Of a stretch of DNA of 64,000 nucleotides, positions 20,001 through 26,834 are shown piece after piece (the stretch's first letter is position 1; the number at the start of each line of letters is the position of its first letter). A program made the translations under genes and the position numbers. The stretch covers positions 1,922,001-1,986,000 of the forward strand of contig NBTC02000002.1 of assembly GCA_002082245.2 (NCBI GenBank), read 5' to 3'. The notes beneath the pieces were generated by a model, which was not told the origin of the DNA, ran no database searches, and saw nothing but the letters and a program-made list of their open reading frames with translations. The DNA comes from Yersinia enterocolitica (lineage in GTDB: Bacteria > Pseudomonadota > Gammaproteobacteria > Enterobacterales > Enterobacteriaceae).

Positions 20001-21746
20001 TCTGGCGGCTTTGATATCACCGTGGGTGAACACACTCAGCTCGATGGCGCAGTGATTGCCAGCACCGCGGACAAGAGCAAAAACAGTCTGGATACCGGCA
20101 CACTGGGCTTTAGCAATATTGAAAATAAAGCCGATTTTAAAGCGGAACATCAAGGGGGCAGTCTGAGTACCGGTGGCCCGGTGGGGTCTGACCTGCTGAG
20201 CAATCTGGGCAGTGTGGTGCTGTCGGGTCTGGGTAATGACGGTCATGCCGAAGGTACCACGCAGGCAGCGGTCAGTGAGGGCAGCATCACTATTCGTGAC
20301 ACCGATAAACAACAGCAGAATGTCGATGACCTGAGCCGCGACACCGACAATGCCAACGGCAGCATCAATCCTATCTTTGATAAAGAGAAAGAGCAGAATC
20401 GCCTGAAAGAAGCACAGCTGATTGGCGAGATTGGCGGTCAGGCAATGGATATTGCGCGCACGCAAGGGGATATCATCGGTCTGGAAGCAGCGCTGAAGGC
20501 CAATCCGACGTTGAAAGGCGATGCGGAAGCCTTGCGTGAGACAAAAGAATACAAAGCCGAAATGCAGAAATACGGCACCGGCAGTGCACTGCAACAAGGT
20601 CTTCAGGCCGCGACAGCAGCCATACAGGGCTTGGCCGGAGGAAATATGGCGCAGGCACTAGTGGGGGCTTCTGCGCCGTATCTGGCTGAAGTGATTAAGA
20701 AAAGCACCGGAGATAATCAGGCGGCTAATGTGATGGCACACGCCGTGCTGGGTGCTGTCACCGCTTATGCCAGTGGCAACAGTGCGCTGGCGGGTGCTGC
20801 GGGCGCGGCCACTGCCGAGTTGATGGCTCCGACGATTATCGCCGCAATGGGCTGGGACAAGGACAATCTCTCCGAAGACCAGAAGCAAACGGTCAGTGCA
20901 TTGGCGACTCTGGCCGCAGGATTGGCTGGTGGATTGACGGGTGACAGCACCGCTGATACGGTTGCGGGTGCGCAAGCTGGGAAAAATGCGGTGGAGAATA
21001 ACTTCCTCAAAGTTGTTGCAGAAGGTTGTGCCATCGCTGCTCCATGTCGTAGCAAGGTCGCAGAGCAGTTGCTGGAGATAGGGGCAAAAGCAGGTATCGC
21101 AGGGTTAGCCGGTGCGGCAGCCAAAGAAGTTGCCGATAAGATGACTTCTGACGAACTAGATCACTTAATCACCCTGCAGATGATGGGTAACGATGAGATC
21201 ACCAGTAAATATCTTAGTTCGCTTCAGGATAAATATGCTCCTGCTCATACCGGTGGTGACCAACAAGCGGGTACGGAAAGCTCAGGTAAGCTGGAAAATC
21301 CTGTACAGGATGTGAATAAGGGAACTACGTTAGTTACGCCGAATCAGGCCGACAAGAATAGCTATCTTATCACTATATCTCCTGAAACCCAGCCAGGGAA
21401 AAATGATGGAATATTCATCAATCCTAAACCGATAGATAATACAAATACTGGTTATATCTCTGAGTCATCCGATAAAAATAGCCCTATTAGTGCAGGTGAT
21501 TTCTTCAAAGGGACGGCGTACACAGATAAAGTCAAACAACAAGCTTCTTCTGGGGACTTCCATTCGTTCCCAGAATCAGTAGATGGTCATGCTGGTCAGG
21601 GGAAAATATCAGTAATTACAGGGGGTGATGGTGTGGAGCGTCTAAAGCTAGAGATATCTGGTAGTTATCGTGGAAAAGAAGGTGTATTCGCATATATCCG
21701 TGAGCCAAGTGGAGCCATAAATCATCGCCTCTTTGTACCTAAATAA
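14094..21746 (+). CDS. cdiA: CdiA contact-dependent inhibition toxin (TpsA exoprotein)
   Basis: A 2550-aa surface filament that delivers a C-terminal toxin into neighbouring bacteria. The ATG at 14094 begins an extended signal peptide (MNKNLYRIVFNKARG...) ending near LSAQANIV; the open frame itself extends upstream to a TTG at 14082. A TPS domain follows (NVYSQFDVDNRGVLLNN, ANPSGITCDGCGFINANRAT), then long filamentous-haemagglutinin repeats. The pretoxin region ends with VENN at 20991-21002. The 247 residues after it form the variable CT: a Cys-containing linker (GCAIAAPCRSK) and a terminal domain with DFHSFPESVDG, YRGKEGVFAYI and INHRLFVPK. That last domain looks like a small nuclease of the barnase/BECR kind (low-confidence inference). 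Its immunity gene follows directly. Confidence 0.92.
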   Translation: MNKNLYRIVFNKARGLLMVVADIAASGRAASSPSSGLGHTQRRRISTLSSLSFSLLLALGCVSLSAQANIVSDASAPGNQQPTIISSANGTPQVNIQTPSSGGVSRNVYSQFDVDNRGVLLNNGHGVNQTQLGGFVNGNPSLARGEASIILNEVNSRDPSKLNGYIEVAGRKAQVVIANPSGITCDGCGFINANRATLTTGQAQLNNGQLTGYNVDRGEIVIQGKGLDSSRQDHTDLIARSVKVNAGIWANDLKVTAGRNQVDAAHQNITTKADDGSARPTVAVDVANLGGMYAGKIRLIGTETGVGVRNAGEIGASAGDITITADGMLVNSGQINSAQHLAVNTAAGIANAGVLYAQGNTQLTTAGKLNNTGTVAAAGDTSLRAAEVNSSRNSVLGAGVKSDNSAITSGTLRVDASGMLTAQGKNISGTAQVLNAHSIDLSGSQTQSRDLTLTAQGGAIDLTGAELLASGNLSASTAALLRTDSARLIADQVTLNAQSLSNVGGVIAQTGTTDFNLNLPGYLNNRGGTLLSKGNVAVNAQRLDSNGGSLLAAGVHSDGRLMDNGDLRVTTRQELIAQGQTLAAGAMTLTGSRVDLTDSHTQAREIDITANSGDISTQRANILALGTLTINAGASAGQTLNNQSGTLAANNIALNLGQLDNNAGKVTASQDLTLDLQRDFSNLADSTLQAGHDLTLTTRGALTNDGQLLAGGKLSTDSSSLLNSGHIIATQASLSAAGALINRGEILTRGRLDTDSNTLFNTGTLISAEATLKARERITNSGPGALIGATDENGTLALLAPVIENSDTVTNTDSAPTTTLLGMGKVIFAGALDNSGNYLAAAQVLNISGLIESGKDMLIYATTLTNRRHILTANSNFVVADTVNGSAVWTEENPDIPGGRYAEPPHGGSMNSDYIGTDYTSTIAYNSIDNISPEAQLLAGGNLTPQVDTLENFWSKISAQGEIDLSGVTLNQDGWGNAQRLIEQTTSTGEWRYRTYKGDLWGTSWGPEVSERATNQYASSITAQTLSGSGTTINNGANPGAIAPPQSSDNSGKDLAIEFNGISLTQPNGGLYKFNTDYTVSGGYLIETNPAFANLNNWRGSDYVLQQLNSNPDVIFKRLGDNAYEQRLVRDQVLALTGQAVASDYRSAQEQFEQLFAAGLEYSKTFNLALGTHLSAEQMVALTRNIVLMESREVAGQTVLVPVVYLAGVKPGDLQANGALIAAENISLTEVQGFTNQGAMKAGNNLSISMAQGITLNNRGGLLQAGGNMRLSTLNSDIDLTSARLNATNLQLDSGRDVILRTGSEQLSSDNGAVLRNQTILGPLASINVSNNATINTERDFIQQGAGLNVGQDLQVNTGGDWLLNTVQSSDQISTNYGSGSATSEHIRHLGSEVNVGGALTANVDNLTAVGANINAGTVDVQAQNINLSAATDSLHVTGESSSKRHTSSVDLYDETLRGSQLNATGDINLQTAKDINISASAVQTHGALNLAAGGDVTLTTQSEQHDEQRNHTGTKKGLASSTTTRTEDSISQTLAVGSMLSAGSIDVSGKNIAVIGSHVVADNDINLRAKENITVGTAQQSESESHLFEQKKSGLMSTGGIGVTVGSNSQKTTDTGKSISNVGSTVGSVLGNVSMTAGEDLTVQGSEVLAGKDISLTGKNVAILAAENQSSQTHTVEQKSSGLTLALSGAVGSALNTAVTTAKDAREESNGRLSALQGVKAALSGAQAVQAGQLVQAQGGDTASMFGVSASLGSQKSASQQHQEQTSVTGSTLTAGNNLSVTATGEGNPANSGDIVVQGSQLKAGGDTTLDAARDVLLLGAANTQKTDGSNSSSGGSVGVSLGFGSAGGGLSIFANANKGQGNERGDGTFWTETQIDTGGTLSLSSGRDTSLIGAQASGETVKVDVGRDLLLQSQQDSDNYDAKQTSTSGGVSMAVVGGGGSANLSISKDKLHSNYDSVQEQTGIFAGSGGFDITVGEHTQLDGAVIASTADKSKNSLDTGTLGFSNIENKADFKAEHQGGSLSTGGPVGSDLLSNLGSVVLSGLGNDGHAEGTTQAAVSEGSITIRDTDKQQQNVDDLSRDTDNANGSINPIFDKEKEQNRLKEAQLIGEIGGQAMDIARTQGDIIGLEAALKANPTLKGDAEALRETKEYKAEMQKYGTGSALQQGLQAATAAIQGLAGGNMAQALVGASAPYLAEVIKKSTGDNQAANVMAHAVLGAVTAYASGNSALAGAAGAATAELMAPTIIAAMGWDKDNLSEDQKQTVSALATLAAGLAGGLTGDSTADTVAGAQAGKNAVENNFLKVVAEGCAIAAPCRSKVAEQLLEIGAKAGIAGLAGAAAKEVADKMTSDELDHLITLQMMGNDEITSKYLSSLQDKYAPAHTGGDQQAGTESSGKLENPVQDVNKGTTLVTPNQADKNSYLITISPETQPGKNDGIFINPKPIDNTNTGYISESSDKNSPISAGDFFKGTAYTDKVKQQASSGDFHSFPESVDGHAGQGKISVITGGDGVERLKLEISGSYRGKEGVFAYIREPSGAINHRLFVPK
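18842..20100 (+). repeat. Direct repeat copy A inside cdiA
   Basis: This stretch of the cdiA FHA-repeat and pre-toxin region recurs at 22475-23721. From 19029 to 20100 the copies are essentially identical at a constant offset of 3621 bases, with only a difference or two noted near the ends. Before 19029 they differ by scattered substitutions and a short deletion. Confidence 0.9.
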
Positions 21747-21767
21747 TAAATGGAAGTGGTTTGGAAA

Positions 21768-22067
21768 ATGATAAATAAAATATTAGAGTTGTACGCACGT
21801 TGTGGAAAAAGCCTCCTAGATAACGGACTTAATGATGCAGTCCTGCCGATGTCTGTAACAAATCAGGCTTTGGAGCTATTTGTTGAAGCTAAGTGGATTG
21901 TACTTGGGGGAGACGTTTATCAGCATGAAGATAATAAGATGAAGAATTTTTATGCGGACTGGTACTGCAATTTGGTCGATTCTTCTGATAGCTGCAATTA
22001 TGCTAAAGAGCATTTAAACAAATTAAAGGGCGACAACATCTATATCTCTTTCACAATAAAAAATTGA
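21768..22067 (+). CDS. cdiI: CdiI immunity protein for the expressed CdiA-CT (Imm40-like)
   Basis: A 99-aa cytosolic protein without a signal peptide, placed right after cdiA and therefore the expected neutraliser of its toxin. WIVLGGDVYQHEDNKM followed by FYADWYCNLVDSS resembles the Imm40 family of polymorphic-toxin immunity proteins (recalled family pattern: GGDVY then a tyrosine/tryptophan-rich YxxWYC). The frame opens at 21750, but the ATG at 21768 is better placed behind the purine-rich GGAAGTGG. Its AT content is higher than that of the cdiA body, as usual for exchangeable cassettes. Specific binding to the CT is inferred from position. Confidence 0.75.
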   Translation: MINKILELYARCGKSLLDNGLNDAVLPMSVTNQALELFVEAKWIVLGGDVYQHEDNKMKNFYADWYCNLVDSSDSCNYAKEHLNKLKGDNIYISFTIKN

Positions 22068-22103
22068 AAAGTTCCCAGTCATACCATACTGGCCGGGAAC
22101 TTT
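22068..22103 (+). terminator. Stem-loop after cdiI
   Basis: AAAGTTCCC at 22068-22076 pairs with GGGAACTTT at 22095-22103; inner AGT/ACT bases add to the stem with a small bulge. ACTTTTA follows. It lies directly after the cdiI stop and probably ends the cdiBAI transcript. Confidence 0.6.
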
Positions 22104-22107
22104 ACTT

Positions 22108-22452
22108 TTAAGCCCTAAAAACTCCTTCTTCCCGCCGTTGCAACCGAAGTACACCAGGTGCAGCGGTCACCTCCAGCTGTTCAGCGCTGGCAATGCCGGA
22201 CTCGGTCAGCCAGTCGCCGCCGATAATCAGCTCGCCGTTATCCAACACCCAATCCGCCCCTAAATCCTGCCGGTCTTGGCTGGCTTCGCACAGCACTTCC
22301 TAGGTGGCTTCGGCAGTGACGACAGTGATCCAGAGCGTGTGATGCTGGCGTGTCAGTTGCAACGGGGTACCAGTGGTAAATCCCAATGCGGCCAACGTGC
22401 CGACTGCCAGTGTCAGTTCAGGGATCGGTTCGGGGGTAAAGGTGATGTTCAT
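22108..22452 (-). pseudogene. SymE-like small protein gene with an in-frame stop
   Basis: Read on the minus strand from the ATG at 22450-22452, this encodes a protein of about 114 codons: MNITFTPEPIPELTLAVG... through TGTPLQLTRQ, an in-frame TAG after VVTAEAT, then DLGADWVLDNGELIIGGDWL, TAAPGVLRLQRR and a stop at 22108. The [10 protein letters not shown]...VTAAPGVLRL pattern is weakly like the swapped-hairpin fold of SymE-type addiction toxins. A second, shorter copy lies after the next immunity gene, at 25765-25943. The single stop suggests recent inactivation. Confidence 0.5.
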
Positions 22453-22474
22453 GCGGTACTACGCGGAAAAGCAA

Positions 22475-23721
22475 GAGTGAATCTCACCTGTTCGAGCAGA
22501 AAAAATCCGGCCTGATGAGTACTGGCGGGATTGGTGTCACCGTGGGCAGCAACAGCACCAAAATGATCGATACCGGTCAATCGATTTCTACTGTCGGCAG
22601 CACGGTGGGCAATGTCAGCATGACCGCCGGTGAAGGCCTGACGGTGCAAGGCTCTGAGGTGTTAGCCGGTAAAGACATCAGTCTGACCGGTAAAAACGTC
22701 GCTATTTTGGCGGCGGAGAATCAAAGCAGCCAGACCCATACCGTTGAGCAAAAAAGTAGCGGCCTGACACTGGCACTGTCTGGCGCGGTTGGCAGCGCCC
22801 TCAATACCGCGGTCACCACCGCCAAAGATGCCCGCGAAGAGAGCAATGGCCGACTGTCTGCGTTGCAAGGGGTTAAAGCGGCACTCAGTGGTGCGCAGGC
22901 GGTGCAAGCCGGTCAGTTGGTACAGGCGCAAGGGGGCGATACTGCCAGCATGTTCGGCGTCAGTGCCTCATTAGGCTCACAAAAATCGGCCTCGCAGCAA
23001 CATCAGGAACAGACCAGTGTGACAGGCTCGACCCTGACGGCGGGCAACAACCTGAGCGTGACGGCCACCGGTGAGGGGAACCCGGCGAACAGCGGCGATA
23101 TTGTGGTGCAAGGCAGCCAGCTCAAAGCCGGTGGCGATACCACCCTGGATGCGGCGCGTGATGTGCTGTTGCTCGGTGCCGCCAACACGCAGAAAACCGA
23201 CGGCAGCAACAGCAGCAGCGGTGGCAGTGTGGGGGTCAGTCTGGGGTTCGGTAGCGCTGGCGGTGGCCTGAGCATCTTTGCCAATGCCAACAAGGGTCAG
23301 GGCAATGAGCGCGGCGACGGCACCTTCTGGACTGAAACGCAGATTGACACAGGCGGCACACTGTCGCTCAGCAGCGGGCGTGATACTTCGCTGATAGGTG
23401 CGCAAGCCAGCGGTGAAACTGTCAAAGTGGATGTCGGCCGTGACCTGTTACTGCAAAGCCAGCAAGACAGCGATAACTATGATGCGAAGCAGACCAGTAC
23501 CAGCGGCGGTGTCAGCATGGCGGTGGTCGGCGGCGGTGGCTCTGCCAACCTGAGCATCAGTAAAGATAAGCTGCACAGCAATTATGACTCGGTACAGGAG
23601 CAGACCGGTATTTTTGCAGGCTCTGGCGGCTTTGATATCACCGTGGGTGAACACACTCAGCTCGATGGCGCAGTGATTGCCAGCACCGCGGACAAGAGTA
23701 AAAACAGTCTGGATACCGGCA
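22475..23721 (+). repeat. Direct repeat copy B in the orphan cassette
   Basis: Second copy of cdiA 18842-20100. It is nearly base-for-base identical between 22650 and 23721 and diverges immediately after ACCGGCACG near 23721. The left edge begins within the sequence matching cdiA ...CTCACCTGTTCGAGC. Confidence 0.9.
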
Positions 23722-25346
23722 CGCTGGGGTTCAGTGATATCGGTAATAAAGCGGACTTCAAGGTAGAGCATCAAAGTGTCGGCATCAGTACCGGCGGTAG
23801 CATCGGCGGTCAGTTTGCCGGGAATATGGCCAACGGCTTGCTGGTCGGGGCTAACAATGAAGGCCACGCCGACAGCACCACCCATGCCGCAGTCTCCGAT
23901 GGCACTATCACGGTGCGTGACAAGGATAAGCAACAGCAAAATGTTGATAATCTGAGCCATGATGTTGAACACGCTAACAATGCGCTTTCGCCTATCTTTG
24001 ATAAAGAGAAAGAGCAAAACCGGCTGCGGGAAGCGCAGTTGATTGGTGATATTGGTAGTCAGGCGATAGACATTGCGGCAACACAAGGTAAGATCCTGGC
24101 GACAAACGCCGGTAAAGCGGAGCTGGAAGCGAAAGGCATCAAGGCACCAGGCCAGGACGCGACACCGGAAGAGCGAGCGATGTATGACAAGCTGCTAACC
24201 AGCACTTCCGCCTATAAAACCACACAAGCCCAATACGGCACTGGCAGCGCATTGCAGCAAGGCATCCAAGCTGCTACGGCGGCGGTGCAAGGCTTGGCGG
24301 GTGGGAATATGGCGCAGGCGCTGAGTGGTGCTGCAGCGCCGTATCTGGCGGAAATCATAAAACAGTACGCGCCGGATGAAGCCAGTCGAGTCATGGCTCA
24401 TGCGGTTCTGGGCGCAGTGGTGGCGCAGGCCAGTGGTAACAGCGGTCTGGCGGGAGCTGCGGGTGCGGCAACCTCGGCGCTGATCGGTGAAAACATCAAG
24501 AAATCACTGTACGGTGATATCCCGGTCAGCCAACTGAGCGAAGAGCAGAAGCAAACGCTGGTTGCACTGGGTAGCTTGGCGGCGGGTCTGGCTGGTGGCT
24601 TGGCCGGTGGTGATACTGCTGGCGCGGTATCCGGTGCGCAGGCAGGTAAGAACGAACTCAGCAACAATATGACCAGTCTTGGCCTCATATCGCAGATGAT
24701 GGCGCAAGAAACGCTGAACGCCGCCGCGATGGCCGAAGCAGGCAAAGGCGGAGCTAACGAGCAAGCCGCGCTGGCGCTGACCAAGAAAGTGAAGGAAGGG
24801 TTAGACGCGGCCTGTCTGAAAAATGCAAGCTGTGTGCTGTTGGCGGTGGTTGCAGCGCAGAACCAATCAGACTCTAACGGTAGCCAGAATCCGAATATCG
24901 GCAAGGATCTGACGGATGAACAGAAGAAAGAGATTGGTGGGGCGGGTTCAGGAACACCGGGAGGGTGGGGGCCAGAGGATGAGGAAGCAGGACGAAATAG
25001 TAACTCTTCATCAGACCCTAAAAGTAGGGGGCAGCATGAAGAATATGTGGACTCATTACGTGCATCGATGGAAAAACCAAATGTTAAAGATGAAAATCTT
25101 AAAAACTTAATTGATGACTTATACCGACCGAATGCCAAAGTTGGCAGTGGAAGTACAGCGGATGCTGTTCGCTACGAATTAGCTACTGGAGAAAAAGTTG
25201 GTGGTAGAGGGCACGTTGAAAAGGCTCAAACATATTCCAAGGCATTGCAAGATTGGCTAAATAAGAATCCTCAAGCTTCTTCAAGTGATAAAGCTGCGGC
25301 AGAAAACGTTCTGAAAGACATGCAAAATGCTCTTAAGGGTAAGTAA
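22515..25346 (+). CDS. Orphan cdiA fragment with alternative C-terminal toxin (CT2)
   Basis: A 943-codon open frame that lacks the signal peptide, the TPS domain and most of the filament, so it cannot be exported by itself. Residues up to about 400 duplicate the end of the CdiA filament. The pretoxin domain then diverges, and the VENN site is replaced by LSNN at 24657-24668. The last 225 residues are a different CT: an Ala-rich segment with CLKNASC, a Ser/Gly linker, and a terminal domain with NLIDDLYRPNAKVGSGSTAD, YELATGEKVGG and a helical end. That domain recurs at the ends of many polymorphic toxins, but its activity is unknown to me. It is silent storage until recombination links it to cdiA (inference). 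Confidence 0.8.
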   Translation: MSTGGIGVTVGSNSTKMIDTGQSISTVGSTVGNVSMTAGEGLTVQGSEVLAGKDISLTGKNVAILAAENQSSQTHTVEQKSSGLTLALSGAVGSALNTAVTTAKDAREESNGRLSALQGVKAALSGAQAVQAGQLVQAQGGDTASMFGVSASLGSQKSASQQHQEQTSVTGSTLTAGNNLSVTATGEGNPANSGDIVVQGSQLKAGGDTTLDAARDVLLLGAANTQKTDGSNSSSGGSVGVSLGFGSAGGGLSIFANANKGQGNERGDGTFWTETQIDTGGTLSLSSGRDTSLIGAQASGETVKVDVGRDLLLQSQQDSDNYDAKQTSTSGGVSMAVVGGGGSANLSISKDKLHSNYDSVQEQTGIFAGSGGFDITVGEHTQLDGAVIASTADKSKNSLDTGTLGFSDIGNKADFKVEHQSVGISTGGSIGGQFAGNMANGLLVGANNEGHADSTTHAAVSDGTITVRDKDKQQQNVDNLSHDVEHANNALSPIFDKEKEQNRLREAQLIGDIGSQAIDIAATQGKILATNAGKAELEAKGIKAPGQDATPEERAMYDKLLTSTSAYKTTQAQYGTGSALQQGIQAATAAVQGLAGGNMAQALSGAAAPYLAEIIKQYAPDEASRVMAHAVLGAVVAQASGNSGLAGAAGAATSALIGENIKKSLYGDIPVSQLSEEQKQTLVALGSLAAGLAGGLAGGDTAGAVSGAQAGKNELSNNMTSLGLISQMMAQETLNAAAMAEAGKGGANEQAALALTKKVKEGLDAACLKNASCVLLAVVAAQNQSDSNGSQNPNIGKDLTDEQKKEIGGAGSGTPGGWGPEDEEAGRNSNSSSDPKSRGQHEEYVDSLRASMEKPNVKDENLKNLIDDLYRPNAKVGSGSTADAVRYELATGEKVGGRGHVEKAQTYSKALQDWLNKNPQASSSDKAAAENVLKDMQNALKGK

Positions 25347-25348
25347 TA

Positions 25349-25723
25349 ATGGATAAATGTATTGATGATTATCTGAGTGTTTTTGCTCAAACATCAGAGT
25401 ATATAAAAAATGAAGTAAACAGATGTATCGAATATTGGTTGCCAGAACCTCCGCCTACGATCTTGCTGTTTTCACTAGTGGGTAAAGCACTGGTAAACCA
25501 GCTAGGTTCATTAAGCCAGTTGGAGAAATCAACCTTGTTCCAGCACATCGAAACAGGTATGCGGTCTGATAATGATGAGCTAGCTACTGCTGTTGCAACT
25601 GGGCTTGTTGAATCGTTAATTACAGCATCTGATGAAAATGAGTCAGTTTGGCAAGAAATTGAAAGTTATCTGCATGTTGAATCAAAAAAGCATGCACTAG
25701 CATGGAAATATTTTGGGCAATAA
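25349..25723 (+). CDS. Orphan immunity protein paired with CT2
   Basis: A 124-aa acidic, largely helical cytosolic protein starting two bases after the stop of the orphan toxin. Recognisable stretches are YWLPEPPPTILLFSLVGKAL, FQHIETGMRSDNDELATAVA and WQEIESYLHVE. The PPPT...LFSLVGKAL and IETGMRSDNDELxTAVATGLVE pattern is typical of small polymorphic-toxin immunity proteins, but I cannot name the family firmly. Its position directly after a toxin-type CT is the main evidence. Such orphan immunity genes may be expressed from internal promoters. Confidence 0.7.
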   Translation: MDKCIDDYLSVFAQTSEYIKNEVNRCIEYWLPEPPPTILLFSLVGKALVNQLGSLSQLEKSTLFQHIETGMRSDNDELATAVATGLVESLITASDENESVWQEIESYLHVESKKHALAWKYFGQ

Positions 25724-25764
25724 TCTTAGACCTATTACACCGGCCAAAGCCGGGGTTACTGCCT

Positions 25765-25943
25765 TTAAGACCTAAACACTCCAACTCCCCGCCGCTGCAA
25801 CCGAATAACACCGGGCGCAGCGGTAATCTCCCGTTGCTCAACATCGGTGATCCCGGACTCGGTAAGCCAGTCGCCACCAATCACCAGTTCGCCGCTCTGC
25901 CGTACCCAATCCGCGCCTAAATCTTGCCGCTGTTGACTACCCG
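25765..25943 (-). pseudogene. Second SymE-like fragment at a cassette boundary
   Basis: On the minus strand this reads [20 protein letters not shown], then [11 protein letters not shown] and TAAPGVIRLQRRGVGVF with a stop at 25765-25767. It matches the C-terminal half of the pseudogene at 22108-22452 with substitutions. The N-terminal half is missing: the match stops where the next cdiA fragment begins at about 25950. Confidence 0.6.
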
Positions 25944-25951
25944 CAGGAGAT

Positions 25952-26585
25952 CACCTTGGCCTCCAGCACCACCACGCGCACCGAAGATAGCTTGAGTCAG
26001 ACACTGACGGTCGGCTCCATGCTATCGGCAGGCAGCATTGATGTCAGCGGCAACAATATCGCGGTCATCAGCAGTCATGTGGTGGCCGATAACGACATTA
26101 ATCTGCGGGCGAAAGAGAACATTACCATCACTATTCGTGACACCGATAAACAACAGCAGAATGTCGATGACCTGAGCCGCGACACCGACAATGCCAATGG
26201 CAGCATCAATCCGATCTTTGATAAAGAGAAAGAGCAGAATCGCCTGAAAGAAGCGCAACTGATTGGCGAAATTGGCGGTCAGGCAATGGATATTGCGCGG
26301 ACGCAGGGAGATATCCTCGGGCTTGAGGAAGCTTTGAAACGCCATCCTGAGTTGAAAGGCGATGCGGAAGCCTTGCGTGAGACAAAAGAATACAAAGCCG
26401 AAATGCAAAAATACGGCACCGGCAGTGCACTGCAACAAGGTCTTCAGGCGGCAACAGCGGCCATACAGGGCCTGGCAGGTGGCGATATGACGAAAACGCT
26501 AGCAGGCGCCTCAGCCCCGTATCTGGCTGAAGTGATTAAGAAAAGCACCGGCGATAGATGCATTACAAAACTCAATAAAAAATAA
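25952..26585 (+). pseudogene. Orphan cdiA fragment 3, internally deleted and missing its toxin
   Basis: The first 165 bases or so match cdiA 18648-18815 ([16 protein letters not shown], then [15 protein letters not shown]). The sequence then jumps to cdiA from about 20288 ([20 protein letters not shown]), an in-frame deletion of about 1.47 kb at shared CATCAC-like bases. It follows cdiA to KKSTGD (about 26555) and then ends in a short unrelated tail, RCITKLNKK. The VENN motif and the toxin body are gone, leaving only a few residues that could be the end of a former CT. The reading frame has no ATG start, signal peptide or ribosome-binding site. Confidence 0.75.
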
Positions 26586-26596
26586 GGAGAATAGCA

Positions 26597-26830
26597 ATGT
26601 TAATAAGTAAAAAATCACTACTGGTACTGTTGTATTTATGCGTTGCTTTCTCTTTAATGCTTTTTTTTGTAAGTTTTATTTTTCAAGTGCTTGGGTATTG
26701 GATTGGTGATGGTGATGGTGATCAGATGCTAGGATATTTGAATGATAACTTTCATAAAGTATTGAAGACTAGTTTAGTGGGGGTTGGTGTTGGATGTGCC
26801 TACTGGTTCTTTTACTATCTAAAGATCTAG
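26597..26830 (+). CDS. Small two-helix membrane protein, candidate orphan immunity protein
   Basis: A 77-aa protein with two hydrophobic segments (LLVLLYLCVAFSLMLFFVSF and a C-terminal SLVGVGVGCAYWFFYYLKI) joined by an acidic GDGDGDQ loop. The ribosome-binding site AGGAGA at 26585-26590 is the strongest of the cassette region. It follows the truncated orphan fragment, where an immunity gene belongs, and a membrane location would suit immunity to a pore-forming toxin or one that uses an inner-membrane receptor. That role is inference; the cognate toxin has been lost. Confidence 0.55.
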   Translation: MLISKKSLLVLLYLCVAFSLMLFFVSFIFQVLGYWIGDGDGDQMLGYLNDNFHKVLKTSLVGVGVGCAYWFFYYLKI

Positions 26831-26834
26831 CTCG

